Source: Diphasiastrum complanatum (lineage: Eukaryota > Streptophyta > Lycopodiopsida > Lycopodiales > Lycopodiaceae). From it: DNA of 64,000 nucleotides. The position numbers were made by a program, and so were the translations under genes. The notes under the pieces were generated by a model. That model did not search any database. It saw only the letters and a program-made list of their open reading frames with translations, and was not told the DNA's origin. Of this stretch, positions 42,655-53,561 are shown piece after piece (position 1 is the first letter of the stretch; each line of letters starts with the position of its first letter). The DNA is taken from NCBI GenBank assembly GCA_029204225.1, contig CM055113.1, positions 21,573,605 to 21,637,604 on the forward strand, read 5' to 3'.

Positions 42655-42800
42655 ATTTACTGATTTTTTTACAGTTAGTAAATTTTTTTCTTACAAAAAG
42701 GTAGTAATTTTTTTGTTACAGTAGGTGAATTGTTTTTACATTAGGTAATAAGTTTTTACTTCTGATAAAAACAGTCGTGATTTTTACCTATGGGTAAAAC
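42655..42800 (+). repeat. ~25-bp imperfect tandem repeats
   Basis: Four to five units of the form TTTTTACA(G/T)TAGGTAATAA occur between the DUF3638-like fragment and the PsbQ upstream region (cores near 42672, 42694, 42718, 42739). Confidence 0.7.
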
Positions 42801-42945
42801 AATTTTTTAGGAGGAACCTTACAAAGTGTCAGGTTCCTCCTTCATATGGAGTTGCTACAACTGTCATATTCCTCCAATTGAAATTATTATGAAATACACA
42901 CTAAAGTTTTTTGGAATGCTTTACGATGTAGCAAAAGGGCTAGAT

Positions 42946-43013
42946 GACTGGAGTAGATCAAAAAAGTCAAGAGATGGTGAGACTCTGAGTCTAGCAAGAA
43001 AGAGAGATAAGAT
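42946..43013 (+). repeat. Direct copy of 41820-41880 upstream of PsbQ
   Basis: AGATCAAAAA(A/G)G, GGTGAG and AAAGAGAGATAAG occur in the same order in both places. The two copies bracket the GC hairpin and the DUF3638-like fragment (~1.1 kb). The second copy contains a GATAAG (I-box-like) site at 43004-43009. Confidence 0.5.
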
Positions 43014-43184
43014 GTAACAAAAGGGTTAGAGGCTAAATAAAGGTTAATAAAAGGAACGGTGTGTCCACTTGTCTGCCACTCCCTTCTCCTTGTTCGTAAA
43101 CCACCGTCACTTCGAAATCATATCCACTAGACTCCTGCCACGCGGCACGACAAAGATAGTCTCATAGTTTCGTTGGATGGTTTA

Positions 43185-43192
43185 CACGTGGC
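43185..43192 (+). promoter_or_regulatory. G-box (CACGTGGC) of PSBQ
   Basis: CACGTGGC lies 87-94 bp before the first ATG at 43279. G-boxes are bound by bZIP and bHLH factors and are typical of light-responsive photosynthesis genes. No convincing TATA box is seen, which is common for photosystem genes. Confidence 0.65.
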
Positions 43193-43278
43193 AATCCCAG
43201 CTACGTTTCAACTTTCCGTGCCCGTACGTAGCAGCGCCTCTCTTAGGCAATAGAACGGAGTAGCGAGAAGCTGTGGCG

Positions 43279-45054
43279 ATGGCGATGGCGATGGCGCAGG
43301 CTGCGTGTGTGTGCTGCGCCTCACGAACCATACCAACAAAGGCTACTGCCTTTTCAACCCAATCCTTTCTCTGCAGGGCGCAGCTCAGACCAGAGCCCAG
43401 ATCGTTGAAGCTTGTTTGCGCTCAGCATTTGGACGCTTCAGGGGATGCGGATGCTTCATCATCCATGGAAAGCCGACGCTCGGCTCTGAGCCTGCTGGTG
43501 GCTTCGATTGCTGCCTTTGGCCTGACTCAAGCTGCCGTTTCTGCTCCCTCCAGTATCAAGGTGGAAGGACCTCCTCCGCCTTTTGGTGGCTTGCGTAAGT
43601 CCTTATTCCTTTTGCTGCTATTTCCTTGTTTTTGTTGGGCTATGCTAACAGTCAGGCAGATAGGCCAGGCCATAATTGAATTGTTGTTGAACCCTGTGGA
43701 AAGTTCACAAAGAGTCCATTCGCAAATTCAAAGGATTGGCAAAGCATTTAACTTTGAGAGTCCTTTCCCAAATGTAAAGGATTGGGAGCGCATTTTACTT
43801 TGCAGCTGAAATATTTTCAGTTTACTTTATTTTCAGTCCACAGTTTATGACTTCTTATAGGCTATGATATCCTCGTTTAATTTTTTCACAGGCTATATAA
43901 GCCATAATCGGCAATTGAAAAGGACTTCAAAATCCATGTTCTGCTGGCATGTGGCTTTTATGTGGTTCACATCTGTTTTACGGCCTCAAGGAATTTCTGA
44001 GTGAGCCAAATTTACGTTTAACCCTGTAAATACTAAGAACTTTGCATAACTTAATGCTCTTGAGAAATGAAGAGTAAAATGCCACACTAATCCTTTATGT
44101 CCGACAAGTGAATTAAGAAAGACGAAGGTAAATTTTGAGTACTCTTGAATGGCTTGGTAAATCTGATTACTGAAAAATCACATACAGCCACAGTGGAACA
44201 CAATACACTTCGAGTTTGAGACAACGAGAATGATCGACAGTAATTGAAGGATGCAAAAAATCAATGCTTATACAATAAAGAAAAGCCAATTTGTAAGAAT
44301 CTTCTCACAGTCACCAGCTACAGTGCAGAGGCTACAGTCCGTAGCATCACCATATGGCTAGCTGCTCAGCATATAGTTTTGCCACAAACAGTAGCTTACC
44401 AGCACCATACTAATACACATATACACCTTATTTCAAAAGAAAGTAGGGTTTTATTTCTCAATCAGATTATGAACTTTGGATGCAGCTGGAACCGAGAATG
44501 CTGATGAAGCACGGGACCTCGACAAACCACTGAAAGAGCGTTTTTTTTTGCAACCTCTTCCCCCTGATCAGGCAGCCATCCGCGTGAAAGATTCAGTCGA
44601 CGACATAGTTGGAGTCAAAAGTCTGATTGATAAGAAAGCTTGGCCCTATGTTCAGAACGACCTCAGAAGCAAAGCACAGTATTTAAGATTTGACCTAAAC
44701 ACCATTATTTCTTCTAAGCCTAAGGAAGAGAAGGCAGCCTTGAAGGCGCTTGCCAGCAAACTTTATGAGTCCATTAACAATGTAAGGAAAATCATGCTCT
44801 TGGTTGTTCCTACTGTCTGAAGTTGTACCTTATGTTTGGTAATTCATGTTGTTTTGATTAGATTGTGCTTCTTTTCAGATTTTAAGATCTATCCTATGCT
44901 TGACATCTCAGGTTGTTTGGACTTAAATTATAATTTACCTTTTGTTTTTGTGTAGTTGGACTATGCTGCAAGATCCAAGAGTACAGCTAAAGCTGAGAAA
45001 TACTATGAAGAGACAATGGCAATCTTGAAGGATGTTCTTTCAAAGATAGCTTAG
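43279..45054 (+). CDS. PSBQ: PsbQ, oxygen-evolving enhancer 3 precursor, 236 aa, three exons
   Basis: Exons are 43279-43594, 44486-44781 and 44956-45054, with introns of 891 and 174 bp (GTAAGT...GCAG; GTAAGG...GTAG). The spliced frame is open to TAG 45052-45054. PsbQ is an extrinsic lumenal subunit that stabilises the Mn4CaO5 cluster of photosystem II. Residues 1-60 form a Ser/Ala-rich chloroplast transit peptide. A twin-Arg thylakoid (Tat) signal follows, with RR at 66-67, a hydrophobic core and a cleavage motif VSA ending at res 89. The mature chain is ~147 aa and starts [13 protein letters not shown]-like. The four-helix domain carries [39 protein letters not shown] and [16 protein letters not shown] across the last junction. 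(GATGGC)3 offers three in-frame ATGs (43279, 43285, 43291). No lesion is seen. Confidence 0.95.
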
Positions 45055-46565
45055 CCAATCACTGGTTTGTTGATAGTTCCATTTATGCCTTAGAAAGAAT
45101 ATTGAATTTCATATTTTCAGGAAGGATTTTTCAAAGTATCTACTTGGCTTCGTAAGTTCTGCCAAACTATTTTCTATAAAGTCTTCATTGACATTTTCTT
45201 GTATGGTGAAATGTACTCACTGAACATGCATTGCTCGTAGTATGAAGATGTGAATGACTAAAGCTTTTTTGCCCCTAATCTCAAAGCTATTTCATGGTAA
45301 TTTGGAAATCTTACTAGGTCATGATGGATCTTCTTCGATGTTGTTGGAGTAAGACTTAAGTAGAGGAGGCCAAAAGTAGCACTATCATTGGTGCCACATG
45401 ACTGAAGTGGGTTGTTACTAAATGGAATCGTGACATGTGGGGCTAGTCCATGTCCTTAAGTCTCTCACAACCCAGAGCTCCTCCCCACCTCCTTACATCT
45501 CCTTACAACGTATGTGGAGGGCACGTGTGTGCGCACGATTTGATGGCATATGGGAAGAAGGCCTTTAAGCTCAACACCTTGCCAGCGGCTTTCATACTAT
45601 TGGAATTTGGGTCCTCCTTGTGATAGCCTACACAATAGAGCTTGGGAAAACTTGACATGCCAAGGATTTTCTGCTAGATTTGTGATTGGTCAATCACAAG
45701 CACAAAGGTTGGTAGTCCAAGTGGCCAATTGCCTTGGGCCTCCCTCTCAAGGAGGTAATCTTTGAGGCAGTTCATTGTTGGCCTTTCTTCCTAACTCAAA
45801 ATTGTGAGCCAGGACTTCATTTAGCAACTAGCACTTGATGTGATGGGATTGCATACATAGATCAAGTCCTTAGGTCAATCCCTTGTTAGTTTCATAAAAT
45901 GCAAGTTAATGCCAATATTTACGTTTGAAATTTGTCTTAAACACTTTTCACATCATGACTACTTTCATAGATACATATCCATAATAGCAAATAATATCTC
46001 AATTGATATACTTACAAAAATCCTAAATGCATTTAAATCCAAAGCAAGGTTAGATTTACATGTGGCATAGCTATGTTGCCTAATGCAAGAAGTTGCAATT
46101 ATCATAAGGGGAATATGTATAACATTGTATGGGATTGTTTTAAATGAGGAATGTTTGACATTGTTTGGGATGACTAGCAGCCAGGCCAAAGCAAAGCAGT
46201 ACTTTTTCGTCTGTAAACTCAAATCTTATTTGTAAGTTAATCTTCTCTATATTACTGAAATAATCCTTCCATTCTACATGCACGTCTAAGGTATGTTTAT
46301 ACCAATGACATATAACATAAAGAAAAAATTGCATGAAAAAGAGAAAGATGAGTTCTAAGTAGCATAGAAGCACATTTGGAATAAAGGATCTATACACATC
46401 AGTTAACCACAAAAGGGAAAGAAAAATATCCGTTTTGAGTCTCAAGAATAGTTTACGAGAAATGGATGTATTCTCTAACAACAAAAGATTTCACTCTGAA
46501 TATGAGCACACATTTTGTATAATGAGATGGAGGGTGACAATATATCCATAAAGGAAACACAAGTG
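45055..46565. other. PSBQ 3' flank and intergenic DNA
   Basis: No coding frame I would defend. Minus frames at 46484-46140 and 46222-45965 are Phe/Leu-rich without recognised motifs. No TE termini are visible. Confidence 0.5.
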
Positions 46566-46569
46566 CCAG

Positions 46570-47010
46570 GTATTATAGATCCTTACCTCCTCTTGTCACA
46601 ATCATTGGAAAATGAGCTTGGGAGTGCCAAAGTACAAAACAAGTAACGTGTTTTTTTGAAAATAGCAAAGTACAAAATAAAAAACTTGTATTGTTTGGAG
46701 GAAGCAAAGTACAAAATAAGCAGCTTGTATTGTTTGGATATTAAGACAAGATAGTAACTTGCATGCAGTAAAATGAGTGCACTACTCACCTTTATGCTCA
46801 ACAATTTGAAAAGTCAATAAATTTGACAGATTGAAAATCAAAAATGAAAACACAAGCACTAGATATTGCGAATCCATAGCTCCTCTTGTCACACTCCTTG
46901 GAACCTGAGCAACTTGTATTGTCTAAAAGTGCCAAAGTACAAAACGAGTAATTTGTGGTATTTTGGAATTAGCAAAGTACAAAATAAGAAGCCTGTGTTG
47001 TTTGGAAGTC
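46570..47010. repeat. Nested direct repeat around 'CAAAGTACAAAA'
   Basis: A block at ~46575-46750 recurs at ~46876-47012, starting (C/A)TCC...CTCCTCTTGTCACA. Inside each are ~40-bp units of the form AGCAAAGTACAAAATAAG...TTGTATTGTTTGGA, five in total. Confidence 0.8.
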
Positions 47011-47086
47011 CCCAAAATTTTGGCGTAAAAATAGTCGTTGGATATGGGGTCATGTGGCCATTCTTTTAGTTTGGTTTAGGCCAAAG

Positions 47087-47305
47087 TCAAAATTCCATTG
47101 CAAAATGGAAAGCACGGCTAGTGGCTAAAGGATTCACTCAAGTCCAAGGAGTGGATTATCAAGAAATCTTCAGTCTTGTTGTCAAACTGTAGTCAATCAA
47201 GACTCTCATTGCACTAGCAGAAGGAGAAAACTCTACCAATTTGGAGAGCAAAGCATCCTCATTTGCTAAGCACTCATGCTAATGCTTTTTGTTGTTTGGT
47301 TCGAA
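47087..47305 (+). pseudogene. Short Copia RT fragment joined to a dispersed repeat
   Basis: WKARLVAKGFTQVQGVDYQE and the following LVVKL-stop-SIKTLIALA (47100-47215) are the RT block that follows KYKARLVAKG in Copia. At 47221 the sequence switches to an ~80-bp piece that is the reverse complement of 59015-59098 (for example CTCATTTGCTAAGCACTCAT). Nothing else of the element is present. Confidence 0.8.
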
Positions 47306-48589
47306 AGAATCAACGCTTATCTCATTCAATTAGAATTTGCAAACAATTCAGCTATTCCAAATAGATAAAATTCGTTGAATGTGAATTATTGTTTTTTTGT
47401 CAAATAGTTGTACATTTGCGAAGGATGTTCACAAACTAGTTGTAGTTTTGTTTGTAAACAAGTCGCATGTTGGTTAATAGCTCTTTTTATCACCTTAGTC
47501 TTGAGTACATTGAGGTTTATTGACATTAGAGAATTAAAAAAACTAGCTAAAAATGTAAGATATATGGACAAGATAAAGCCAGAAAGTTGCATATCCAAAA
47601 CACAAACTTTGGTGGCAGACGACAAAAGCTAAACATTTTATAAACACATAAACTAAAACTGTTGTAAGCTTTAAGGAAGTTGTCATAGAGCCCCTTGAAA
47701 GTATTAGAGAGATTCAATTAATTTATTGGCAATGAAATCCTTTAATCGACGACATCCAAAATTTATTTTCCAAATATGTTAATCGATAGAAAAACCACCC
47801 TAACAATACGTGCCAAAGCTTTGTGATTTCATGAGCATTATTTTGGGTTCTATGCATGTGCATATTAGCAAGATATTGATTTGAAGCTCGTAGTGTGTTG
47901 ATGCAATAACACAAAATATAATATGGGATTATTGAATCAATAAATTTGCAATCAATTGTAGTCTTGAAGAATTTTTCTTCAAAGGCTAGTTTTGTGTCAT
48001 TGTTGAGATATTAGAATAAATCCTATTTGTATGTTGAGAGCACTGCCAAAAACCTTCGTTTTTTTTTTTGATAGATAATATATTCAAAAAAATCTGCAAT
48101 CTCCAAAAAAATAATTGCTTATGGGCATGGATTCCCCCTCCCCTACCTCCAATGCATTCTCCATTTTTGTAAACTTTTTGTACAAATTACATTGTAAAAC
48201 CCATCTTATATTATTATATGAGTCATTGGTTTAATAGATAATGGAATGAAACTCTAAAAATAATATAAGAAAATGGCATCCTCCATTCGATTAAGAAATT
48301 AGGCCTTCTAAGATCAAAGTATTTTGGATACTTGTCAATCATTTGATATATTCCAATGCTCTTGAAAACTTTGTTGTTATGAAATAGTATAATTAAATAC
48401 TATTGTTTATGAATTTGATTTACTTAATGAAGTTAAATATCTATTGGATGCAAGTGTTTAGCCACTTTTGGGGGCCTTTTTATTAATGATGCACTAAATT
48501 TAGCTTTCATGCTAGTACGTCGATTATTGAAGTTGATAATGAAGAGGGAAGTTGTGGTGATTTTGCCATTCTTAAAACATTGCTCATGC
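47306..48589. other. No gene recognised
   Basis: AT-rich DNA. Overlapping short frames on both strands at 47.39-47.63 kb lack any recognisable motif. Confidence 0.5.
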
Positions 48590-48815
48590 ACAGCGGAATA
48601 AGCTATCTCACTCTTTCCTCAAGCATGACTACGCCTATCAGTCTCGAACTGAACATTAGTGATAGAAATCACGTTCGATCTGATTACGTAGCCAAACATT
48701 AAGCATCAAAACATCAGATAATTTGTCGCGAATAGCTAGACAAATTATCAGTCGCAAAAAACTAGACTACTAATCAATCGTGAATTATTCGCGAAAAGCT
48801 AGACTAACAAGGTGC
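48590..48815 (-). repeat. Inverted Copia LTR fragment
   Basis: Reverse-complement match to 50130-50380: shared GATCGAACGTGATTTCTATC, GTTTGGCTACGTAAT and repeated TAGTCTAGCT...TCGCGA(A/C) phrases. It is not followed by a primer-binding site or gag, so it is an isolated LTR piece in opposite orientation. Confidence 0.8.
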
Positions 48816-48969
48816 CTTACCCCAACTACATCCTAGATTGGCATTACCACCCATTCTTCCCAGAACACAAGGATTAGTAGAGAGAAACTCACAACTAGCT
48901 GCTCAACAGTTGAATACTCCTTTACTCTCCTAAATCCTATGTTAATCTGCCTCCATTCATGTTGCTGTA

Positions 48970-49128
48970 TTTTACTTCTGTTGTCGCACAGTCTGCATAT
49001 TTACATGTAAAATAAGACAGGCGAAAAACGCGATTGTCTGCATAAATACAAGTAAATTTCCACAGGCGAAAAAGGTGACATTGCCCTACAAATGCCAAAG
49101 GTGTCCTACAAATGCCAAAGGTGCCCTT
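48970..49128. repeat. Short tandem repeats (45-bp and 20-bp units)
   Basis: Two imperfect 45-bp units starting GTCTGCATA end near 49080 (each with ACAGGCGAAAAA). Next come two nearly exact 20-bp units, CTACAAATGCCAAAGGTG(T/C)C. The minus frame here is a repeat shadow. Confidence 0.8.
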
Positions 49129-50125
49129 ATAGAAAAGCGAAGGTACCCTGTAAATCAATTTTAAGGCATTTGTCAGAGTGTCGCGTCTTTTGCATTTTCA
49201 TCAACGTTAATTTTAGCAAAGGCTTACATCACGGCCTCCTCACGCTTATCCCATGCACTGTGCAATCAGATTTGACAACGACAACAACCACCCACGATCT
49301 CCCACAGACAGCACAACCACTTTTGTACTTTCTTCATCTGCACACCTGTAAAAATTGTGTATATATTAAATATCATTTGCGTATTCAAAATACAATAAAC
49401 AAAACGAACAGTATCAGAATGACATCAAGATAGAAGAGAGAGAGAACGAAACATCACTGATAATCAGAAATAGACATCGTAGATGCTTTTGTGCATTCAT
49501 TCTTTTCTTCCAGATGTAATAGCTTCATCACCTTTACAGATTGTGTGATTAGCTTTGTGAAGCACACAATTACGTCCGCTATTGTTTTGTGCCCACTTGC
49601 ATTATCATTAGAGGAGTTCTAAATCCAAAAAAGACCCTTTGTAAAGATTCTTTTTATATTTTTTCTCAAAATTTTCTTACACATGGACTAATCAAAACAC
49701 TCAAATTAGAAATCTATGTAACATAACTTTTTTGAGTCCACATTTTGATTCCACACTAAAAATGGCATTTTTAGTGGTAAGTCCAAATTTAGCGGAGTTT
49801 GGTGCATTGGAAAACGCTCAACAAGCGCTTTCCAATGATATGTTACATGACATACTTCTGAGTTGTGATTAACAAGTTATGGCAAGTCAAAAGTATTAAT
49901 GTTATGATATTTTAATAATATAAAAGACATCTTGCACGAATTCTTAAAGGGTCTTTTTGGAACTCAAATCTCTCCTAATGTGACCTGTATATTTCGTTAT
50001 ACTTAATCTGATTACAGCTCTGTTTGTTCTGCGTTCAGATTTGTATCAATATTGCAATGCTTTTCTACATGTCTGGCTTTCTAATTACTTAATCTGGTTG
50101 TCTGCTCTTTCCGAATTATTATTAG
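49129..50125. other. No gene recognised
   Basis: Sequence between the two inverted LTR pieces. No coding motif and no other structure was identified. Confidence 0.5.
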
Positions 50126-50129
50126 TCTA

Positions 50130-50472
50130 GCTATTCGCGACTAATATTTAGTCTTACTTTTTGCAACTAATTCACGACCTGATTATTGGTCTAGCTCTTT
50201 GCGAATAATTTGCGACTAATAATTAGTCTAGCTGTTCGCGACAAATTATCTTTCTGATGTTTTGATGTTTAATGTTTGGCTACGTAATAAGATCGAACGT
50301 GATTTCTATCAATAATGTTCAGTTCGAGACTAATAGGCATAGTGTAAAGAGTGAGATAGCTTATTCCACTGTGCACGAACAATTTTCATTCGAGTTCATT
50401 TTTTTAGTTCGCTTCTTTTTCATATTCGTTTCTTTTTCGAGTTATCTTTCTTCACACCCCCTCTTTCCAACA
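50130..50472 (+). repeat. 5' LTR (part) of plus-strand Copia
   Basis: It ends CCAACA at 50472, abutting the primer-binding site. It contains alternating phrases TTAGTCTAGCT(A/C/G)TTCGCGA (at least three). The upstream limit is not clear; similarity to 48.59-48.82 kb covers 50130-50380. Confidence 0.75.
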
Positions 50473-50484
50473 TGGTATCAGAGC
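50473..50484 (+). other. Primer-binding site
   Basis: TGGTATCAGAGC directly after the LTR end and 145 bp before the gag ATG at 50629. Identical to the 5.6-kb site. Confidence 0.93.
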
Positions 50485-50628
50485 AATTTTCTATAGCCTG
50501 ATAAGCTTCCACAGTAACAAGACTCTACTAGCCAATAGAGAAATTGTCTTCTTGTTCTGTAATTTAGCACCAGATTTTCATACTTAAGTCACTAATAGTT
50601 ATTCTTATCACCTAGACTAATCTTCCAC

Positions 50629-50940
50629 ATGGATTTCCAAGGGAAAGCCAGTCCTATCATGGACAAGCTTGATGGAGCCAATTACCATCTATGGAAATTT
50701 AAGATGAGAACTGTGCTAATGGCTAAAGAATTGTATGACATTGTTACAGGTGTAGAGGGGAAACCCGAAGCTGACGACGCATCAATCGCTAGATGGAAGC
50801 TGAAGGATGGCAAAGCATTTGCGCTGATTATCCTCAACATTTCGGATACTCAGATCGGCCATGTGTCCGAAGCTTAGACATCCAAAGAAGTCTGGGACAT
50901 CTTGAGCGCAAATGAAACCATGTGCTCAAGAAGCTAATTT
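50629..50940 (+). pseudogene. Copia gag N-terminus, truncated
   Basis: Starts MDFQGKASPIMDKLDGANYH and continues LWKFKMRTVLMAKELYDIVTG and WKLKDGKAFALIILN. TAG 50875-50877 is followed in frame by TSKEVWDILSAN. Copia homology ends at ~50935, so ~90% of the element is missing. Same family as the gag at 5.43-4.58 kb. Confidence 0.88.
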
Positions 50941-51749
50941 TGCTATGTAAAAGCTATGAGCTTATTATTGACAATCAGTCTGAAAAAAGAATCGATGTAT
51001 GAAAGCATCTATAGTGTCTGTCTCATTGAATGCTATGTCATGAATAGATTACAATAGTTATCTATATACAATTTATACTTGTGCAGATGAATGTGCAAAA
51101 GATGGCGTGGAGCCGTTGTGCCATTTGGAGGAGATTGTGGCGGCTGTTGTCATTGTCAGGTTGTTGCACATTACAAGAAGTGAGTGTGATGAGGCTTTGA
51201 CTATTTGGTCGTCGAGCAAGTCATTGATGTGGCCAATTACGTCGGGATAGTTGATAAGCCGATATGTCAAACACGTCAAGTAAGTCGATATGTACCACCC
51301 GATATGTCGGCCAAGTCGGGCTTTTCTGATAAGTCAAGTGCCACTTACTCTTGCCTATCTTTGGTAGTAGAGTTGTGCGACAATGCATGTAAATGTGCAG
51401 CGTTATGAATGGAACTAGATTAACATGAAATTTAGGAAAGTAGAGGAGATAAATCCAACACTCAGTACGATCAGGGAGACATTGATCTCAGGATCCCGTG
51501 AGTGGTGACTCAAGTACAGTCTTGCATTGGCGGGTGGAAAATAGCTAGGGAGATCGAGCAAATGCTAGGAGCCAGGGGAGCAATTGATGCTTTGATGATT
51601 GGCTAGCTTAGCAAGATGGTGACCAGGAGCGAAGACATCAAGTGAGCATAGTATGTGGATGATGAGCCCATTGGGTGGCATTCAAGGAGATGATACAATT
51701 GCTCAGGTATGATATGTCATTTGATGTATAGGTGATATTCTTCAACTAG
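50941..51749. other. No gene recognised
   Basis: Unassigned. A cluster of GATATGTC/GTCAAGTAAGTC phrases lies near 51240-51350. It may be the host site into which the next Copia element inserted. Confidence 0.45.
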
Positions 51750-51928
51750 TGTTGATTTCACACGTGTGGATTGTCCACTACATGTACTTGTGATCTCCTA
51801 AGGTGTGTAGATGCACCAAGATCAAGACTAGATTGAGATTCAAGATCAATCATAGATCCTATGGCAAAAACACTCTACTACACGCATTCAATCACTTCCA
51901 ACTCTCACTCACACATGTGAAATCAACA
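51750..51928 (-). repeat. Inverted LTR terminus at the 5' side of the Copia element
   Basis: A 179-bp segment starts TGTTGATTTCACACGTGTG and ends CACACATGTGAAATCAACA, that is, with inverted ends. Its interior is the reverse complement of 57006-57172, the last part of the 3' LTR. It sits directly against the primer-binding site, where a normal element would have the LTR in direct orientation. Confidence 0.88.
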
Positions 51929-51940
51929 TGGTATCAGAGC
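51929..51940 (+). other. Primer-binding site
   Basis: TGGTATCAGAGC, immediately after LTR-type end AATCAACA and ~500 bp before the gag start. Confidence 0.93.
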
Positions 51941-52436
51941 CTACCTAAGGTTACCATGCATTTTGATCCATTTGAGTGAAAACTATTCATCAATCTTGAG
52001 CTAGAAATTGTCAAGGCCCATTTTCCTAGCTATCTAGGGCAACTAGACTTGGGTGGACACATTTGGTTTGGTCAAGAGATTGCTTGGTTGATTCAAAATC
52101 ACAGTTGTATGCTTGCCAATCTCATCTATATGTGATCTAGGCACTGTTTTGAGATCTTAGCCAGTTTGTTTCATGCAATATCATTGTATTTGAGTCAAAT
52201 TTGATTTCTTAAAGTACTTCACATGTGCTAAAAGTGTTTGATCCTAACTTTGCCTATACTCCATCATTTGATGTGAAATAGATCTTGTTTTAGAGAGATT
52301 TGTGTAGCTAGTGAGAATCAATTCACAAATAGTTGCAAAATCTTTCATAGGAGGAGATAGTACTCTATTATTGGATCCTATTGAGAGTGTGTAGCAACAT
52401 TTATTGTTCATCATTTGAGTTTTCTTCACTTCAAAT

Positions 52437-53561
52437 GTCTTCAATGGGTTCATCCTTGTTGGAACCACGTGAAAGATTGTCCACTTCAAACTATTCAATT
52501 TGGAAATTGAGGATGGAGTCCATCTTGATCCTTCAAGACGTGATGGACATAGTTCTTGGCCTTGAAGAAGAACCACAAGTTCTTCAAGAGGTTCAAAAAT
52601 ACAAAAAGAGAGCTAGGATGGCTCTCCACTACATTAAGATGAATGTCTCTAATGAGATATTGAGGGAGATAGGTACTTGTACAACAGCCAAAGAAGCTTG
52701 GGATTGTCTCAAGACTATCTATGAGGCTAAGAATACCTCTAGGCTTATCACTCTTAGGAATCAAATCTTTCAAAGTAGCCAAAAGAGTGATGAGAGTTCA
52801 TCTAGTTATGTTTTGAGAGTAAAAGATATTCATAGAGAACTTTCTTGTATAGGTGATTCCATCAATCAAAATGAGTTAGTTCAAGTCATTCTCAATGGCT
52901 TGAGAAGTGAATTTGATTTGTCCAATCCTATGCCATTAAGGAGGAGCTACCAGGTTTGGAGGCTCTCCAAAGTGTGCTAATTTCGGAAGAATCAAGACAA
53001 GAGTACAAGCTCTTGAGGATGGACAAGCTTTCTCTCACTCATAATGATGGCAAAGCTCTCTTTGCCAAGGATAAGCACAAAGGGAGGAGCAAGAACCAAC
53101 ATCAACAATCCTCAAGCAAGGACAAAGTCAAATCCAAAGACAAAAATGCGGAGGAAGATGATTCCTCTAATGCTTCATCATCCAAGCTCAAGAAGAAGAA
53201 GATCAAGTGCTTTTATTGTGGCAAGAAAGGTCATTATGCCACCAATTGCTTCAAGAAGAAGAATCAACTCAAGCAAGCCAACATTACCAATGAGAAGGAA
53301 GACACTATTGCAAGTGATGGAGAGGGATCTCTTATGGTCTCTAGTTTCTCATCTACTCCTTTCAAGAAGGACGACCTATGGTATATTTATAGTGGAGCTT
53401 CTTCACATATGTGTAGCTCCAAGGACTCTTTCTCTTCTATTGCACCTTATGATGGAGTCAAGAAATCAATATACACTACAAATGATTTTGAATGTCCTAT
53501 TGAAGGCATAGGGATCATTCCCTTGAAGCTTGCATCCTCTAAAGTTCTTGCTCTCTCTTAA
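52437..53561 (+). pseudogene. Copia gag and protease
   Basis: Gag starts at MSSMGSSLLEPRERLSTSNY (the ATG at 52381 is upstream in frame but non-conserved). VMDIVLGLEEEP and NQIFQSSQKSDESSSSYVLR follow. A one-base shift near 52917 sends the frame off. The correct sequence resumes as KEELPGLEALQ in the frame of 52956-53561, with a Lys-rich linker, the zinc knuckle CFYCGKKGHYATNC (~53210) and the protease active site. That site reads WYIYSGASSHMC, so the catalytic Asp of D-S-G is Tyr here. A TAA at 53559 interrupts before VLYVPKLTKNLISV. Confidence 0.9.

Noticed and set aside
42826-43017. 63-codon ORF just upstream of PSBQ as an uORF or gene
   Set aside because: It overlaps a repeat shared with 41.8 kb and has no motif. 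More likely promoter-distal DNA.
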